Program-made: the position numbers and the translations under genes
NCBI RefSeq assembly: GCF_011046735.1
Contig: NZ_CP049258.1
Location: 6,032,001 to 6,096,000, forward strand
Direction of reading: 5' to 3'
Length of the DNA stretch: 64,000 nt
DNA from: Nordella sp. HKS 07
Lineage (GTDB): Bacteria; Pseudomonadota; Alphaproteobacteria; Rhizobiales; Aestuariivirgaceae
In this document: positions 1 to 9,601 of the stretch, in pieces
Layout of the letters: each line of letters starts with the position of its first letter
Position numbering within the stretch: position 1 is the stretch's first letter
Notes under the pieces: model-generated
What the model was told of the DNA's origin: nothing
What the model saw: only the letters and a program-made list of their open reading frames with translations
Database searches by the model: none

Positions 1-3000
1 ATCGCCGCGACCCAGGGGAAGCCCGTCGGCGATCGTCGCCGAAAGGTGCAGCCCCTTCGCCCGGGCGAGGGGCTCCGTGGTGGCGGCGACGGTCTTGACG
101 ATCTGGCCGATGGCATAGTTGTCGATCGTCAGGACAAGCTGACCGGCTTCGATCTTGGAAAGGTCGAGCACGTCGTTGATCAGACCGAGTAGATGCCGCC
201 CATTGGCCTGGACCCGGCCGAGCGTGGTTCTGGCTTTCTCGGGTAGCTCGCCATAGAGGCCGTCGGCCAGCATCTCGGTGAAACCGAGAACCGAATTGAG
301 CGGGGTGCGCAGCTCATGGCTCATATTGGCGAGAAACTGCGATTTGTGGCGGCTGGCGATCTCGAGCTGGCGGCTCTTCTCCTCGATCTCGCTGTACATC
401 CGCGCATTCTGGATGGCGAGGACCGACTGGGCCGCGAAGGTTTCCATGAGCCTGACCGTCGCGTCGGAGAACCGGCCTGGCGCCCGGCGGCGGACGACGA
501 GGGCGCCGACGACCTTGTTGGGCCTGAGCAGCGGCACCACCAGGACGCTGCGGTAGCCCGCCTCGAGCACGATCCTGTGCACCTGCGTCGGGATGTGGTC
601 GGCGAGATCTTCCGTCTGTATGGGCTGGCGCGCCCGCGCGGCGTCGCCGATGCCGGGATCATTGAGCCTGATCGGCTGATCGGAAATGGCATCGATCAGG
701 TCGGCGCTCATCCCGTAGGTAGCCCTGAGGCGAAACTGGTCGGCCTGCGCGCTATAGACATAGATCGCGCCGGCCTCGGTGTGCGAGAGCTGCACCGCCT
801 TGGCAACAATGGTCTGCAGCACGGTCTTGAGATCGAGGGTCGAATTGACCGACCGGCTGACGTCGCCGAGCGCCTTCAGCTCTTCGACCGAATGGGCGAG
901 GTCCGAGGTGCGGGCCTGGACTTCCTCGAACAGACGGGCATTCTCGATCGCAATCACCGCCTGGTCGGCGAAGGTGGTGACGAGCTCGATCTGCTTCTCG
1001 GTGAAGGGGCGCACGGTACGACGGATGAGCGCGATCGTACCGATCACAGTTTTATCGCGCAGGAGTGGGACGCCCAACAGAGTATGCAACTCGGCAAGGT
1101 CCAGCGCCTCCTTCCAAGTATATTCCGGATCGGTTGCGGCATCGAGAATCTGGACGACCTTGCCTTCGACGAGAGTACGCCCGGTGACGGTGCCACGCGA
1201 CAGCTCGACCGGCTCACGCACCATCAGCTCGGTGAATTCCTGCGAAAATCCAATCTGGCCGGCGCGGAAGAACCGTCCGTCTTTTTCACGCGCGATCGTC
1301 CCGCCATCCGCATCGCACAGCCTGACGGCGGTCCGGATGATCACATCGAGCACGGGCTGGACATCGGAGGGTGAGCGGCTGATGACATTGAGCACCTCGC
1401 CGATGGCGGTCTGATAGTCGAGCGTCTCCTGCAGCTCGCGGGTGCGCGCCTGCAGTTCCTCGAACAGGCGCATGTTCTCGATGGCGATCACCGCCTGGTC
1501 GGAGAATGTCTGGACAAGATCGCTCTGATGATGGCTGAATTTTCCGGGCTCCGGCCGGCCGAGGAAGAACACGCCTTCGACGACACCGTTCCGCAGCAAG
1601 GGCACCCCCATCAAAGCGCGGATATTCGAAACCCGGCTGAGAAACGGAGAGTCGAATTCGGGGTCTGCCAGAATATCTTCGATATGCTCCATATGGCCGG
1701 AGAGCACCACACGGCCGGAGATGCGGCTACGATCGATCGGTACAAGACGGCTGCGCATATCCGTTTCGTCTTCCGGTGTGCCTGCGAATATCGCGCCGCC
1801 GCGCATCATGTCGCCTTCACGCAGCATGATGCCGCCAAAGCTGGCCCCGCACAGCCGCGCGGCCGATCCGACCAGGGTCCGCAGCACAGTGGGTAGGTCG
1901 AATGTCGCGCGGCTGATCGCCTTGAGCACTTCAGCGGTCGCCGTCTGGCGTTCTATCGCCTCGGTCAGGTCGCGATTGCGCGCCTGCAGTTCCTCGAACA
2001 GCCGGGAATTCTCGATGGCGACCACCGCCTGGTCGGCGAAGAGGACGAGCAGGTCGATCTGCTTCTGGGTGAAGGGGCGCACTTCGCGACGCCTCAGCGT
2101 CAGAACGCCGATCGCCTTGTCCTCACGCAGAAGCGGCACAGCCAGAATGGTGCGATGACCGAGGCGCTCCGCCATGGCCTGGCCGGCCGGATATTCCTCC
2201 TTCTCCAGCACGAGATCATGCACATGCACGGGCGCGCGGTCGATATAGGCGCGCCCAGTGGCCCAGTCGCGCGCGATCGGCCAATTCCTGAAATCGATCG
2301 GAATCGGGCCGTGATGAGCGCGCAGGACGAGCGCATCGCCGTCGGCGAGCAGGATCGCGGCGTCATAGGCCTCGCAGAGCCGTGCCGCACTCTCCGTGAC
2401 AGTGTTGAGGACCGGCCCGACGTCGGTCGGCGACGCGGCGATGGCGCGCAGGATTGTGCTGGTCGCCATCTGCTGCTCCAGCGCCTCGCTGAGCTCGTGA
2501 TTGCGCAATTGTAGCGTCTCAAAGAGGCGAGAATTCTCAATTGCGATCACTGCCTGATTGGCGAAGAGGACGAGCAGCTCGATCTGCTTCTGGCCGAACG
2601 GGCGCATTTCGCGACGCCTGAGCACGAGAGCGCCGATCGCCTTGTCCTCGCGTAGCAACGGCACAGCCAGAATAGTGCGATGGCCGAGGCGCTCCGCAAT
2701 GGCCCAACTGGCCGGATATTGATCCTTCTCGAGCGCCAGATCATGCACATGCACGGGTACGCGCTCGATGACGGCTTGTCCCGACACCAATTCGCGCCCG
2801 ATCGGCAAATTCTTGAATTCGACCGGGAGCGGGCCGTGATGGGCGCGCAGGACGAGTTCATCGCCATCAGCGAGATAGATCACCGCGTCATAGGCCTCAC
2901 AGAGGCGTGCGGCACTCTCCGCGACAGTTTTGAGGACAGGCCCGACATCGGTCGGCGAGGCGGCGATGGCGCTCAGGATCGTGCCGGTCGCCGTCTGCTG

Positions 3001-4170
3001 GTCGAGCGCCTCGGTGAGCTCGCGGTTGCGCAGCTGAAGCGTTTCGAAGAGATGCGCATTCTCGATAGCGATGACCGCCTGGTCGGCGAACAGGACAAGC
3101 AAGTCGATCTGCTTCTGGCTGAATGGCCGCTTTTCACCGCGGCGCATGGTGATCACGCCGATGGCCTTATCCTCGCGCAGCAGCGGCACGGCCAGGATGG
3201 TGCGCCAGCCGAAGCGTTCCGCCAATGCGTAGCCCTCCGGGAATTCGACCCGTTCCGCCAGGATGTCATACACCTGAATGGGCTCGCGGTCGCAGATGGC
3301 GCGCCCCGACACCCAGTCGCGCCCGATCGGCCGGCGGACGAAATTGAGCGGTATCGGACCTTGATGGGCGCGCGGGATGAGCATGCTTTCCTCCGCGAGC
3401 ATGATCACCACATCACGGGCCTCGCAAAGCCTGGCCGCACTTTCCGCCACCGCATCGAGTACGGGCCCGACATCGGTGGGGGAGCCGGCGATGGTGCGCA
3501 GGATCGCGCCGGTCGCAATCTGCTGGTCCAACGCCTCGGTAATATCGCGGTTGCGCGCCTGGAGGGCGTCAATAAGGCGCGCATTCTCGATGGCAATCAC
3601 CGCCTGGTCAGCGAATGTCGTCACCAGCTCGATCTGCCGGTCGGTGAAGGGCTCGACTTTGAGATGGACGAGGGCCAGAACACCGATCAACTCGCCCGAG
3701 CGCAGCAGGGGAACACCCAGCATCGTCCGGATATTGCCGATTTTCGCGTTCTCTTTGTAACCGTATTCGGGATCCGACCAGGCATCGTCGATGATCGTGA
3801 CCCGCCTGTTGAGCGCTGTTCGCCCGACCATGGAATCCCGCCCAAGCCGATAGGTCCGTTCGCGCTGGGTCTCCAGGAATTCGGGGCTCAGGGCATAGCC
3901 GGCCGCCCAGCGCAGGAGGGTACCGTCCCACCGGAATATCTGCCCGAGATTGGCGCCGCACAGACGGGCCGCCAGTTCAACCACGGTGTCAAGCACCGTC
4001 TGTAAGTCGAAGTCCGACCGGCTGATCGCTTTCAGGACCTCCGCCGTCGCACTCTGCTGCTGGCGCGCCTCGGCCAGCTCCCGTTTGCGAAGATCGACTT
4101 CGCCCTTGAGGCGCGCAAGCTCCTGCGTTACCGGGTTGCGGCCGCGCTTCGACTGGGATTTCGACACCAC
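1..4170 (-). CDS. Seven-GAF sensor histidine kinase, 3' end beyond window
   Basis: The reading frame is open for 1390 codons and runs off the left edge. I place the start at GTG 4170 (a second GTG follows at once), with a GGAGG 9 nt upstream. After a short coiled segment (about residues 10-45) there are seven GAF domains ending near residues 197, 371, 546, 721, 899, 1077 and 1255, each closing with an FADQAVIAIEN-type helix and a linker helix. A HisKA phosphoacceptor follows in the motif NMSHELRTPLN, with His1285. The HATPase domain lies past position 1. No transmembrane segment is visible, so it is probably a cytoplasmic kinase sensing small ligands or redox state. GAF2-4 are near copies of one another. 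Whether a receiver domain follows cannot be seen. Confidence 0.9.
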   Translation of the reverse strand, partial: MVSKSQSKRGRNPVTQELARLKGEVDLRKRELAEARQQQSATAEVLKAISRSDFDLQTVLDTVVELAARLCGANLGQIFRWDGTLLRWAAGYALSPEFLETQRERTYRLGRDSMVGRTALNRRVTIIDDAWSDPEYGYKENAKIGNIRTMLGVPLLRSGELIGVLALVHLKVEPFTDRQIELVTTFADQAVIAIENARLIDALQARNRDITEALDQQIATGAILRTIAGSPTDVGPVLDAVAESAARLCEARDVVIMLAEESMLIPRAHQGPIPLNFVRRPIGRDWVSGRAICDREPIQVYDILAERVEFPEGYALAERFGWRTILAVPLLREDKAIGVITMRRGEKRPFSQKQIDLLVLFADQAVIAIENAHLFETLQLRNRELTEALDQQTATGTILSAIAASPTDVGPVLKTVAESAARLCEAYDAVIYLADGDELVLRAHHGPLPVEFKNLPIGRELVSGQAVIERVPVHVHDLALEKDQYPASWAIAERLGHRTILAVPLLREDKAIGALVLRRREMRPFGQKQIELLVLFANQAVIAIENSRLFETLQLRNHELSEALEQQMATSTILRAIAASPTDVGPVLNTVTESAARLCEAYDAAILLADGDALVLRAHHGPIPIDFRNWPIARDWATGRAYIDRAPVHVHDLVLEKEEYPAGQAMAERLGHRTILAVPLLREDKAIGVLTLRRREVRPFTQKQIDLLVLFADQAVVAIENSRLFEELQARNRDLTEAIERQTATAEVLKAISRATFDLPTVLRTLVGSAARLCGASFGGIMLREGDMMRGGAIFAGTPEDETDMRSRLVPIDRSRISGRVVLSGHMEHIEDILADPEFDSPFLSRVSNIRALMGVPLLRNGVVEGVFFLGRPEPGKFSHHQSDLVQTFSDQAVIAIENMRLFEELQARTRELQETLDYQTAIGEVLNVISRSPSDVQPVLDVIIRTAVRLCDADGGTIAREKDGRFFRAGQIGFSQEFTELMVREPVELSRGTVTGRTLVEGKVVQILDAATDPEYTWKEALDLAELHTLLGVPLLRDKTVIGTIALIRRTVRPFTEKQIELVTTFADQAVIAIENARLFEEVQARTSDLAHSVEELKALGDVSRSVNSTLDLKTVLQTIVAKAVQLSHTEAGAIYVYSAQADQFRLRATYGMSADLIDAISDQPIRLNDPGIGDAARARQPIQTEDLADHIPTQVHRIVLEAGYRSVLVVPLLRPNKVVGALVVRRRAPGRFSDATVRLMETFAAQSVLAIQNARMYSEIEEKSRQLEIASRHKSQFLANMSHELRTPLNSVLGFTEMLADGLYGELPEKARTTLGRVQANGRHLLGLINDVLDLSKIEAGQLVLTIDNYAIGQIVKTVAATTEPLARAKGLHLSATIADGLPLGRGD

Positions 4171-4244
4171 GCCGGAATACCTCCGGACAGACAGGGCGCC
4201 CCGACGTGACCTTACGCCAGGATCACCTTCCGAGTCGATGACGG

Positions 4245-5087
4245 TTAAACGGCGATATTATCGATGAGACGCGTATTGCCGAGCCAGGCCGCGGCGAGGA
4301 GCCGGAGCGGCTCGTCGGGTCCCTTGGGCTGCGCCAGCGTCTCGGCGTTGCGGGCCGCCACGTAATCGACACGGAAGCCCAGCAACGCCAGCGACCGCCT
4401 TGCGACGCCGGTGGCGCGCGATGGCCTCTGGCCGGCTCTGATCTTCCTGGCGGCGTTGACGAGCTTCTGATGGAGGGCGGCCGCCTTATGATGCTCCGTC
4501 TTGCTCAGATAGGCGTTGCGCGAGGAGAGAGCCAGGCCGCTTTCCTCGCGAACCGTCGGCACGCCGATGACCTTGATCGGCAAATCGAGATCGCACGCCA
4601 TGCGCGTCACCACCATGAGTTGCTGATAGTCCTTTTCGCCGAACATGGCGAAGTCGGCCTGCGACTGGGCAAAGAGCTTGGCGACGATGGTGGCGACGCC
4701 GTTGAAGAAATCCGGTCTGAACTTATCCTCGAGTCCGGCCTTGGCTGGCCCCGTCAGAACGACGCTGGTGGCGAAACCCGGCGGATAGATTTCCTGCGGC
4801 TCAGGCGCGAAGACCAGATGCGCGCCGGCTTCCTCAAGCCGGGCGACATCGGCGGCCTCGGTGCGCGGATAGCGGCCGAGATCCTCATGCGCCGCAAACT
4901 GCTTCGGATTGACGAAAATCGTCGCCAGCACGCGATCGGCCTGTTTGAGCCCTTCGCGGACCAGAGTGATATGCCCGTCATGCAGAGCTCCCATGGTCGG
5001 AACGACGGCACTGGTGAGGCCTTCGGCGCGCCAGACCGTGGTCTCCTTGCGCAGATCTAGAATGTTACGGACGACCTTCAGAGACAT
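4245..5087 (-). CDS. panC: Pantothenate synthetase
   Basis: Cytosolic ligase that joins pantoate and beta-alanine with ATP to make pantothenate, the last step of vitamin B5 (CoA precursor) synthesis. The 280-residue product has the family's ATP-binding signatures: PTMGALHDGHI near the N-terminus (HIGH-like), FVNPKQF, FGEKDYQQL, and the SSRNAYL segment. Length matches the usual 280-285. I chose ATG 5087 (MSLKVV); an in-frame TTG at 5102 would add five residues but is less likely. It is divergent from putA with 57 bp between the starts. No panB lies next to it in this window. Confidence 0.95.
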   Translation of the reverse strand: MSLKVVRNILDLRKETTVWRAEGLTSAVVPTMGALHDGHITLVREGLKQADRVLATIFVNPKQFAAHEDLGRYPRTEAADVARLEEAGAHLVFAPEPQEIYPPGFATSVVLTGPAKAGLEDKFRPDFFNGVATIVAKLFAQSQADFAMFGEKDYQQLMVVTRMACDLDLPIKVIGVPTVREESGLALSSRNAYLSKTEHHKAAALHQKLVNAARKIRAGQRPSRATGVARRSLALLGFRVDYVAARNAETLAQPKGPDEPLRLLAAAWLGNTRLIDNIAV

Positions 5088-5144
5088 TTCCGATTTGCCC
5101 AAGAGATGCTAACCAGTGGCCCCCGTTTAGCATCATCCGGCAAC

Positions 5145-8100
5145 ATGACCACTACTCCAGCTCTTCCCAGCCGCGCCCCGATCTCGAATCTCCTCTTCGC
5201 GGACGAAACCGCCCTCGTCAAGTCGCTCAGCACGGAGGCCCGCCTTTCACCCGAACAATCCCGCCAGGTGGCGGAGCTCGCCCGCCAGCTCGTCGCGGCA
5301 GTCAGGGCGGGACGGCGCCAGCAGGGCGGCATAGACGCCTTCATGCAGGAATACTCCCTCTCATCCGAAGAGGGCGTGGTGCTGATGTGTCTGGCCGAAG
5401 CTCTCTTGCGCATTCCCGATGGCGAGACGGCCGACAAGCTCATCGCCGACAAGATCGGCGGCAAGCAATGGGACCGCCATATCGGCCAGTCGGAATCGAT
5501 TTTCGTCAATGCCTCGGCCTGGGGCCTCATGCTCACCGGCCGCTTCGTGCAACTGGGGCAGGGCACCACCACCGATATCGGCGGCTATCTCAAGCGTTTC
5601 GTCTCGCGCTCGGGCGAGCCCTTCATCCGCAATGCGATGAAGCATGCAATGCGCATCATGGGCAAGCAATTCGTGCTCGGCCGCACCATCGAGGAGGCGC
5701 TAGACATCGCCAAGCCGCTCGAGGCGCAGAACTACCGCTTCTCCTTCGACATGCTGGGCGAGGCCGCCTTCACCGCCGAAGACGCGCGCCGATATCTCAA
5801 GGCCTATGAGAACGCGATGAGCGTCGTGGGCGCGCGCGCCGGCTCCGGCGGCGCCGACGGCATATTCGGCAAGCCGTCGATCTCGGTGAAACTGTCGGCG
5901 CTGCATCCGCGCTATGAGGAAAAGCAGGAAGCGCGCACTATGGCGGAATTGCTGCCACGCGTCGTCGAACTGGCGCACCAGGCCAAGGCGCTCGATATCG
6001 GCCTCACCATCGATGCCGAAGAGGTGAACCGTCTCGATTTGTCGCTCGAACTGTTCGGCCGCCTCGCGCACGAGCCTTCGCTCAAAGGCTGGAACGGGCT
6101 CGGCCTCGCGGTGCAGGCCTATGGCAAGCGCGCCAGGCCGGTGCTGCAGTGGCTCGCCGATCTCGCCAGCCAGACGGGCCGCAAACTGCCGGTGCGCCTG
6201 GTCAAGGGCGCCTATTGGGACACCGAGGTCAAGCGCGCCCAGGAAGCGGGTCTCGAAGGCTACTCGCTGTTCACCCGCAAGGTGTCGACCGATCTGTCCT
6301 ATCTCGCCTGCGCCAAATATCTCTTGTCGCGGCGCGATGTCTTCTATCCGCAATTCGCCACCCACAACGCCCATTCGCTCGCGGCGATCACGGTGATGGC
6401 GGGCGATGACCGCTCCTACGAGTTCCAGCGTCTTCACGGCATGGGCCAGGCGCTCTATGAGGAAGTGGCGCGCATTCCGAAAATGCGCCAGCCCTGCCGC
6501 ATCTATGCACCCGTCGGCAGCCATGAGGATCTGCTCGCCTATCTGGTGCGCCGCTTGCTCGAGAACGGCGCCAACACCTCCTTCGTCAACCGGCTGGCCG
6601 ATGACGAGGCGCCGATCGGCGAGATCATCGCCGATCCGGTGGAGCAGGTGGCGGGGCTCAATTCCATTCCGCATCCACGTATCCCGCTGCCGCGCGACAT
6701 CTTCGCGCCGCGCATCAATTCACGGGGCTATGCGCTGTGGGACGACCGTACCCGCGAGGCGATGCTCGCCGACATCGGCAAGGTGCTGGCGAAGCCGGTG
6801 AAGGCGAGCGCCCTGGTGAGCGGCAAAGTGGGGAAGGGCGGACCTGTCCGCGCCATCACTTCGCCGCACGACCGTTCGGTCCAGGTTGGTGAAGTCGCCG
6901 AAGCCGACGAGAAGGCGATCGCCCAGGCGATGAGCGATGCGGCCAAGGCCAATGCCGGCTGGAACGCCAGGGGCGGCGCCGCCCGCGCCCTGATCCTGGA
7001 GAAGGCCGCCGAACTTTATGAGGCCAACACGGCCCGCTTCATGGCGCTGCTCATCCGCGAAGCCGGCAAGACACTCGACAATGCGCAAGCCGATCTGCGA
7101 GAGGCGGTCGATTTCCTGCGTTATTATTCCGAGCGCGCGCGCAAGGAGTTCGAGGCGCCGCAGCGCCTGCCGGGCCCCACCGGCGAATTGAACGAGATCA
7201 CGCTCAATGGCCGCGGCGTCTTCGCCTGCATCAGCCCGTGGAATTTCCCGCTGGCGATCTTCACGGGTCAGGTGGCGGCCGCACTCGCCGCCGGCAATGC
7301 CGCCATCGCCAAGCCCGCCGAACAGACGCCGCTCATCGCCTTCGAGGCGGTGAAGCTTCTGCATGAGGCGGGTGTCCCGCCGGACGTGCTCCAGTTCCTG
7401 CCCGGCGACGGCGCCCGCATCGGCAAGATCCTGCTCGCCCATCCGGCGCTGTCGGGTGTGGCCTTCACCGGCTCAAACGACACCGCGTCCATCATCAACC
7501 GAACGCTCGCCGCGCGTGACGGCGCGATCCTGCCGCTCATCGCCGAGACCGGCGGCATGAACGCGATGATCGTCGATTCATCGGCACTTCCCGAACAGGC
7601 GGTGCGCGACGTGCTGGCCTCCGCCTTCGATAGCGCCGGCCAGCGCTGCTCGGCGGCGCGCGTCCTTTTCGTCCAGGAGGATATCGCCGGTCGGATGATA
7701 CCGATGCTCGAGGGCGCCATGGCCGAGCTCACCATCGGCGATCCGCTCGATTTCGCGACCGATGTCGGCCCGGTGATCGACGAGGATGCCCGCAACATGC
7801 TCGACGACCACAAGAAGCGCATGGCCAGGGAGGCGAAGACCATCCTCGACATGCAGCTGCCCAGTGCCACCAAGGCCGGCACTTTCGTGTCGCCGGCGGC
7901 CTATGAAATTCCCTCGCTCTCGATCCTCAAGCGCGAAGTCTTCGGGCCCGTTTTGCATGTGGTGCGCTTCGCCGGCGACCGGCTGGCGGAAGTCTGCGAC
8001 GCGCTCAATGCCACGGGCTTCGGCCTGACGCTCGGCCTGCATACCCGTATCGAGACGACGGTGGCGGAAGTGCGCGCGCACGCCCGGGTCGGCAACATGT

Positions 8101-8303
8101 ATGTGAACCGCAACCAGATCGGCGCCGTCGTCGGCGCCCAGCCCTTCGGCGGCGAGGGATTGTCGGGCACCGGCCCCAAGGCCGGCGGCCCCAATTATCT
8201 CAACCGCTTTGCGACCGAGCGCGTCTGCTCGGTCGACACGACGGCGTCAGGCGGCAATGCGGCGCTGATGAGCATGGGCAGCGGAGAGCGGGGCGCCGAA
8301 TGA
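5145..8303 (+). CDS. putA: Bifunctional proline dehydrogenase / P5C dehydrogenase
   Basis: Oxidises proline to glutamate in two steps, with FAD and then NAD. The 1052-residue product has a helical N-terminal arm, a PRODH barrel with the motifs KPSISVKLSALHPRYE, LVKGAYWD and FATHNAHS, and a C-terminal aldehyde dehydrogenase domain with ISPWNFPLAIFTGQ, the catalytic Glu801 in ETGGMNA and Cys835 in AGQRCSAAR. It lacks the ribbon-helix-helix DNA-binding domain of E. coli PutA, so it should be an enzyme only. I chose ATG 5145; an upstream in-frame ATG at 5106 gives a poor extension. Its end overlaps the next gene by 4 nt (ATGA). Confidence 0.96.
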   Translation: MTTTPALPSRAPISNLLFADETALVKSLSTEARLSPEQSRQVAELARQLVAAVRAGRRQQGGIDAFMQEYSLSSEEGVVLMCLAEALLRIPDGETADKLIADKIGGKQWDRHIGQSESIFVNASAWGLMLTGRFVQLGQGTTTDIGGYLKRFVSRSGEPFIRNAMKHAMRIMGKQFVLGRTIEEALDIAKPLEAQNYRFSFDMLGEAAFTAEDARRYLKAYENAMSVVGARAGSGGADGIFGKPSISVKLSALHPRYEEKQEARTMAELLPRVVELAHQAKALDIGLTIDAEEVNRLDLSLELFGRLAHEPSLKGWNGLGLAVQAYGKRARPVLQWLADLASQTGRKLPVRLVKGAYWDTEVKRAQEAGLEGYSLFTRKVSTDLSYLACAKYLLSRRDVFYPQFATHNAHSLAAITVMAGDDRSYEFQRLHGMGQALYEEVARIPKMRQPCRIYAPVGSHEDLLAYLVRRLLENGANTSFVNRLADDEAPIGEIIADPVEQVAGLNSIPHPRIPLPRDIFAPRINSRGYALWDDRTREAMLADIGKVLAKPVKASALVSGKVGKGGPVRAITSPHDRSVQVGEVAEADEKAIAQAMSDAAKANAGWNARGGAARALILEKAAELYEANTARFMALLIREAGKTLDNAQADLREAVDFLRYYSERARKEFEAPQRLPGPTGELNEITLNGRGVFACISPWNFPLAIFTGQVAAALAAGNAAIAKPAEQTPLIAFEAVKLLHEAGVPPDVLQFLPGDGARIGKILLAHPALSGVAFTGSNDTASIINRTLAARDGAILPLIAETGGMNAMIVDSSALPEQAVRDVLASAFDSAGQRCSAARVLFVQEDIAGRMIPMLEGAMAELTIGDPLDFATDVGPVIDEDARNMLDDHKKRMAREAKTILDMQLPSATKAGTFVSPAAYEIPSLSILKREVFGPVLHVVRFAGDRLAEVCDALNATGFGLTLGLHTRIETTVAEVRAHARVGNMYVNRNQIGAVVGAQPFGGEGLSGTGPKAGGPNYLNRFATERVCSVDTTASGGNAALMSMGSGERGAE

Positions 8304-9550
8304 CAGAGCCCGCCTGCGACGTCGTCATCCTGGGTGCGGGATTGGCGGGCGCCGCGGCGGCTTGCGTCTGTGCCGGACGCGGCCTCAAGACGATCATTCT
8401 CGAAGCGCGCGACCGCGCCGGCGGGCGCGGCTTCACGCGTCCCTTCGCCGGGACTCGCGATCTGTTGGAATTCGGCGGCGGCTGGATCGCGCCCTGGCAT
8501 GACCGAATCCGTCACCACGCCGCGCGGACCGGGATCACGCTCAGGCCAACTCATCCGGTCACGGAGCATCGTGTCCATGACGGCGACGGCCTGCAAGCGA
8601 GGGTGCCCATTTCGCCGGCTCTCGCGGCGATCCAGGCCGACGCTATGCTCTACAAGTCCGGCGAACCCTATCCATGGCAGGGCCCGCTGTCGCTGACGCA
8701 GTATCTCGATCGCATCCAGGCATCTGCCGAGGACCGCGCCTATGCGCTCGCCTGGTGGACGATCTCCGGCAATGGCGATCCCGACCGGATCTCCGCCGGC
8801 GAATTCCTGTCGAGCTGCTCTTATGGCGACGGGACACCAGCGAGCATGATGACGGCGCTGGCCCACACGCTGGTACCGGGTGCCGGCATCCTAGCGGAGC
8901 GGATGATCGCCGCCTCCAAGGCCGATCTGCGCTTTCATGCCGAGGTCAGCGAGGTTCATCGCGATGCGGAGGGCGTCCGCGTGACATGCGCCGATGGCGC
9001 GAGCATAGCGGCTCGCGCGGCGATTGCCTGCCTGCCGTTGAATGCACTTTCGTCAGTTCGTTTCACGCCCGGTCTTTCCGCACGGAAGCGCCAGGCGATC
9101 GAACTGGGCCATGGCGGCCGCTCGATCAAGCTCTGGCTGAAAGTGAGAGGCGTCGCCCCCGGCATCCTGGCGAGTGGTGGTTCGGGCGGGCTGCGCTGGC
9201 TGTTCGCGGAACGCTCAGGCCAGGACGGCACGACATTGATCGTCGGCTTCGCCCTGACTGATGGCACGCTCGATCCGCACGATCGCGCTTCGGTGGCCCG
9301 CTCGCTGGCGCAATTCCTGCCCGAAGCGGAACTCGTCGCCTGGGACTGGCATGATTGGGTGGACGATCCCTTCGCGCGCGGCACATGGGTGGCCCTGCCG
9401 GCGGATGCGACCTGGATAGGCGATACCGAAACCTGGAAGCCGGAAAAGCGGATCGCTTTCGCCACATCCGATTTCGCTGCTTCCTCCGCCGGCTGGTTCG
9501 AAGGCGCGATCGTGAGCGGCGAGGCCGCTGCCCGAGAAATAATCCTTTGA
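8300..9550 (+). CDS. Flavin-containing amine oxidase family protein
   Basis: The 416-residue protein has an N-terminal Rossmann dinucleotide site (VVILGAGLAGAAAACVCAGRG), then EARDRAGGRG and a GGGWI segment, the arrangement of the monoamine oxidase/phytoene desaturase superfamily. The C-terminal part has the FATSDF...GWFEGAIVSGE stretch of the FAD-binding domain. It should oxidise an amine or amino acid with FAD. The substrate cannot be read from sequence. Its start overlaps the putA stop by 4 nt, so the two are probably translated together, which hints at a role in proline or related amine catabolism (inference). Confidence 0.85.
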   Translation: MTEPACDVVILGAGLAGAAAACVCAGRGLKTIILEARDRAGGRGFTRPFAGTRDLLEFGGGWIAPWHDRIRHHAARTGITLRPTHPVTEHRVHDGDGLQARVPISPALAAIQADAMLYKSGEPYPWQGPLSLTQYLDRIQASAEDRAYALAWWTISGNGDPDRISAGEFLSSCSYGDGTPASMMTALAHTLVPGAGILAERMIAASKADLRFHAEVSEVHRDAEGVRVTCADGASIAARAAIACLPLNALSSVRFTPGLSARKRQAIELGHGGRSIKLWLKVRGVAPGILASGGSGGLRWLFAERSGQDGTTLIVGFALTDGTLDPHDRASVARSLAQFLPEAELVAWDWHDWVDDPFARGTWVALPADATWIGDTETWKPEKRIAFATSDFAASSAGWFEGAIVSGEAAAREIIL

Positions 9551-9601
9551 ATCATGCTAGGCTTACCTATCTGTAGCCTCGTTTTGTGAGGAGGGCGGCG
9601 G

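Noticed and set aside
316-1374. Long plus-strand open frame (352 codons) opposite the GAF kinase
   Set aside because: It is the antisense shadow of the kinase. The minus strand shows seven consistent GAF domains and a histidine kinase motif, and the plus frame has no recognisable domain.
4171-4244. Possible regulatory element between panC and the GAF kinase
   Set aside because: The 74-bp gap shows only the kinase ribosome site; no hairpin or repeat stands out.
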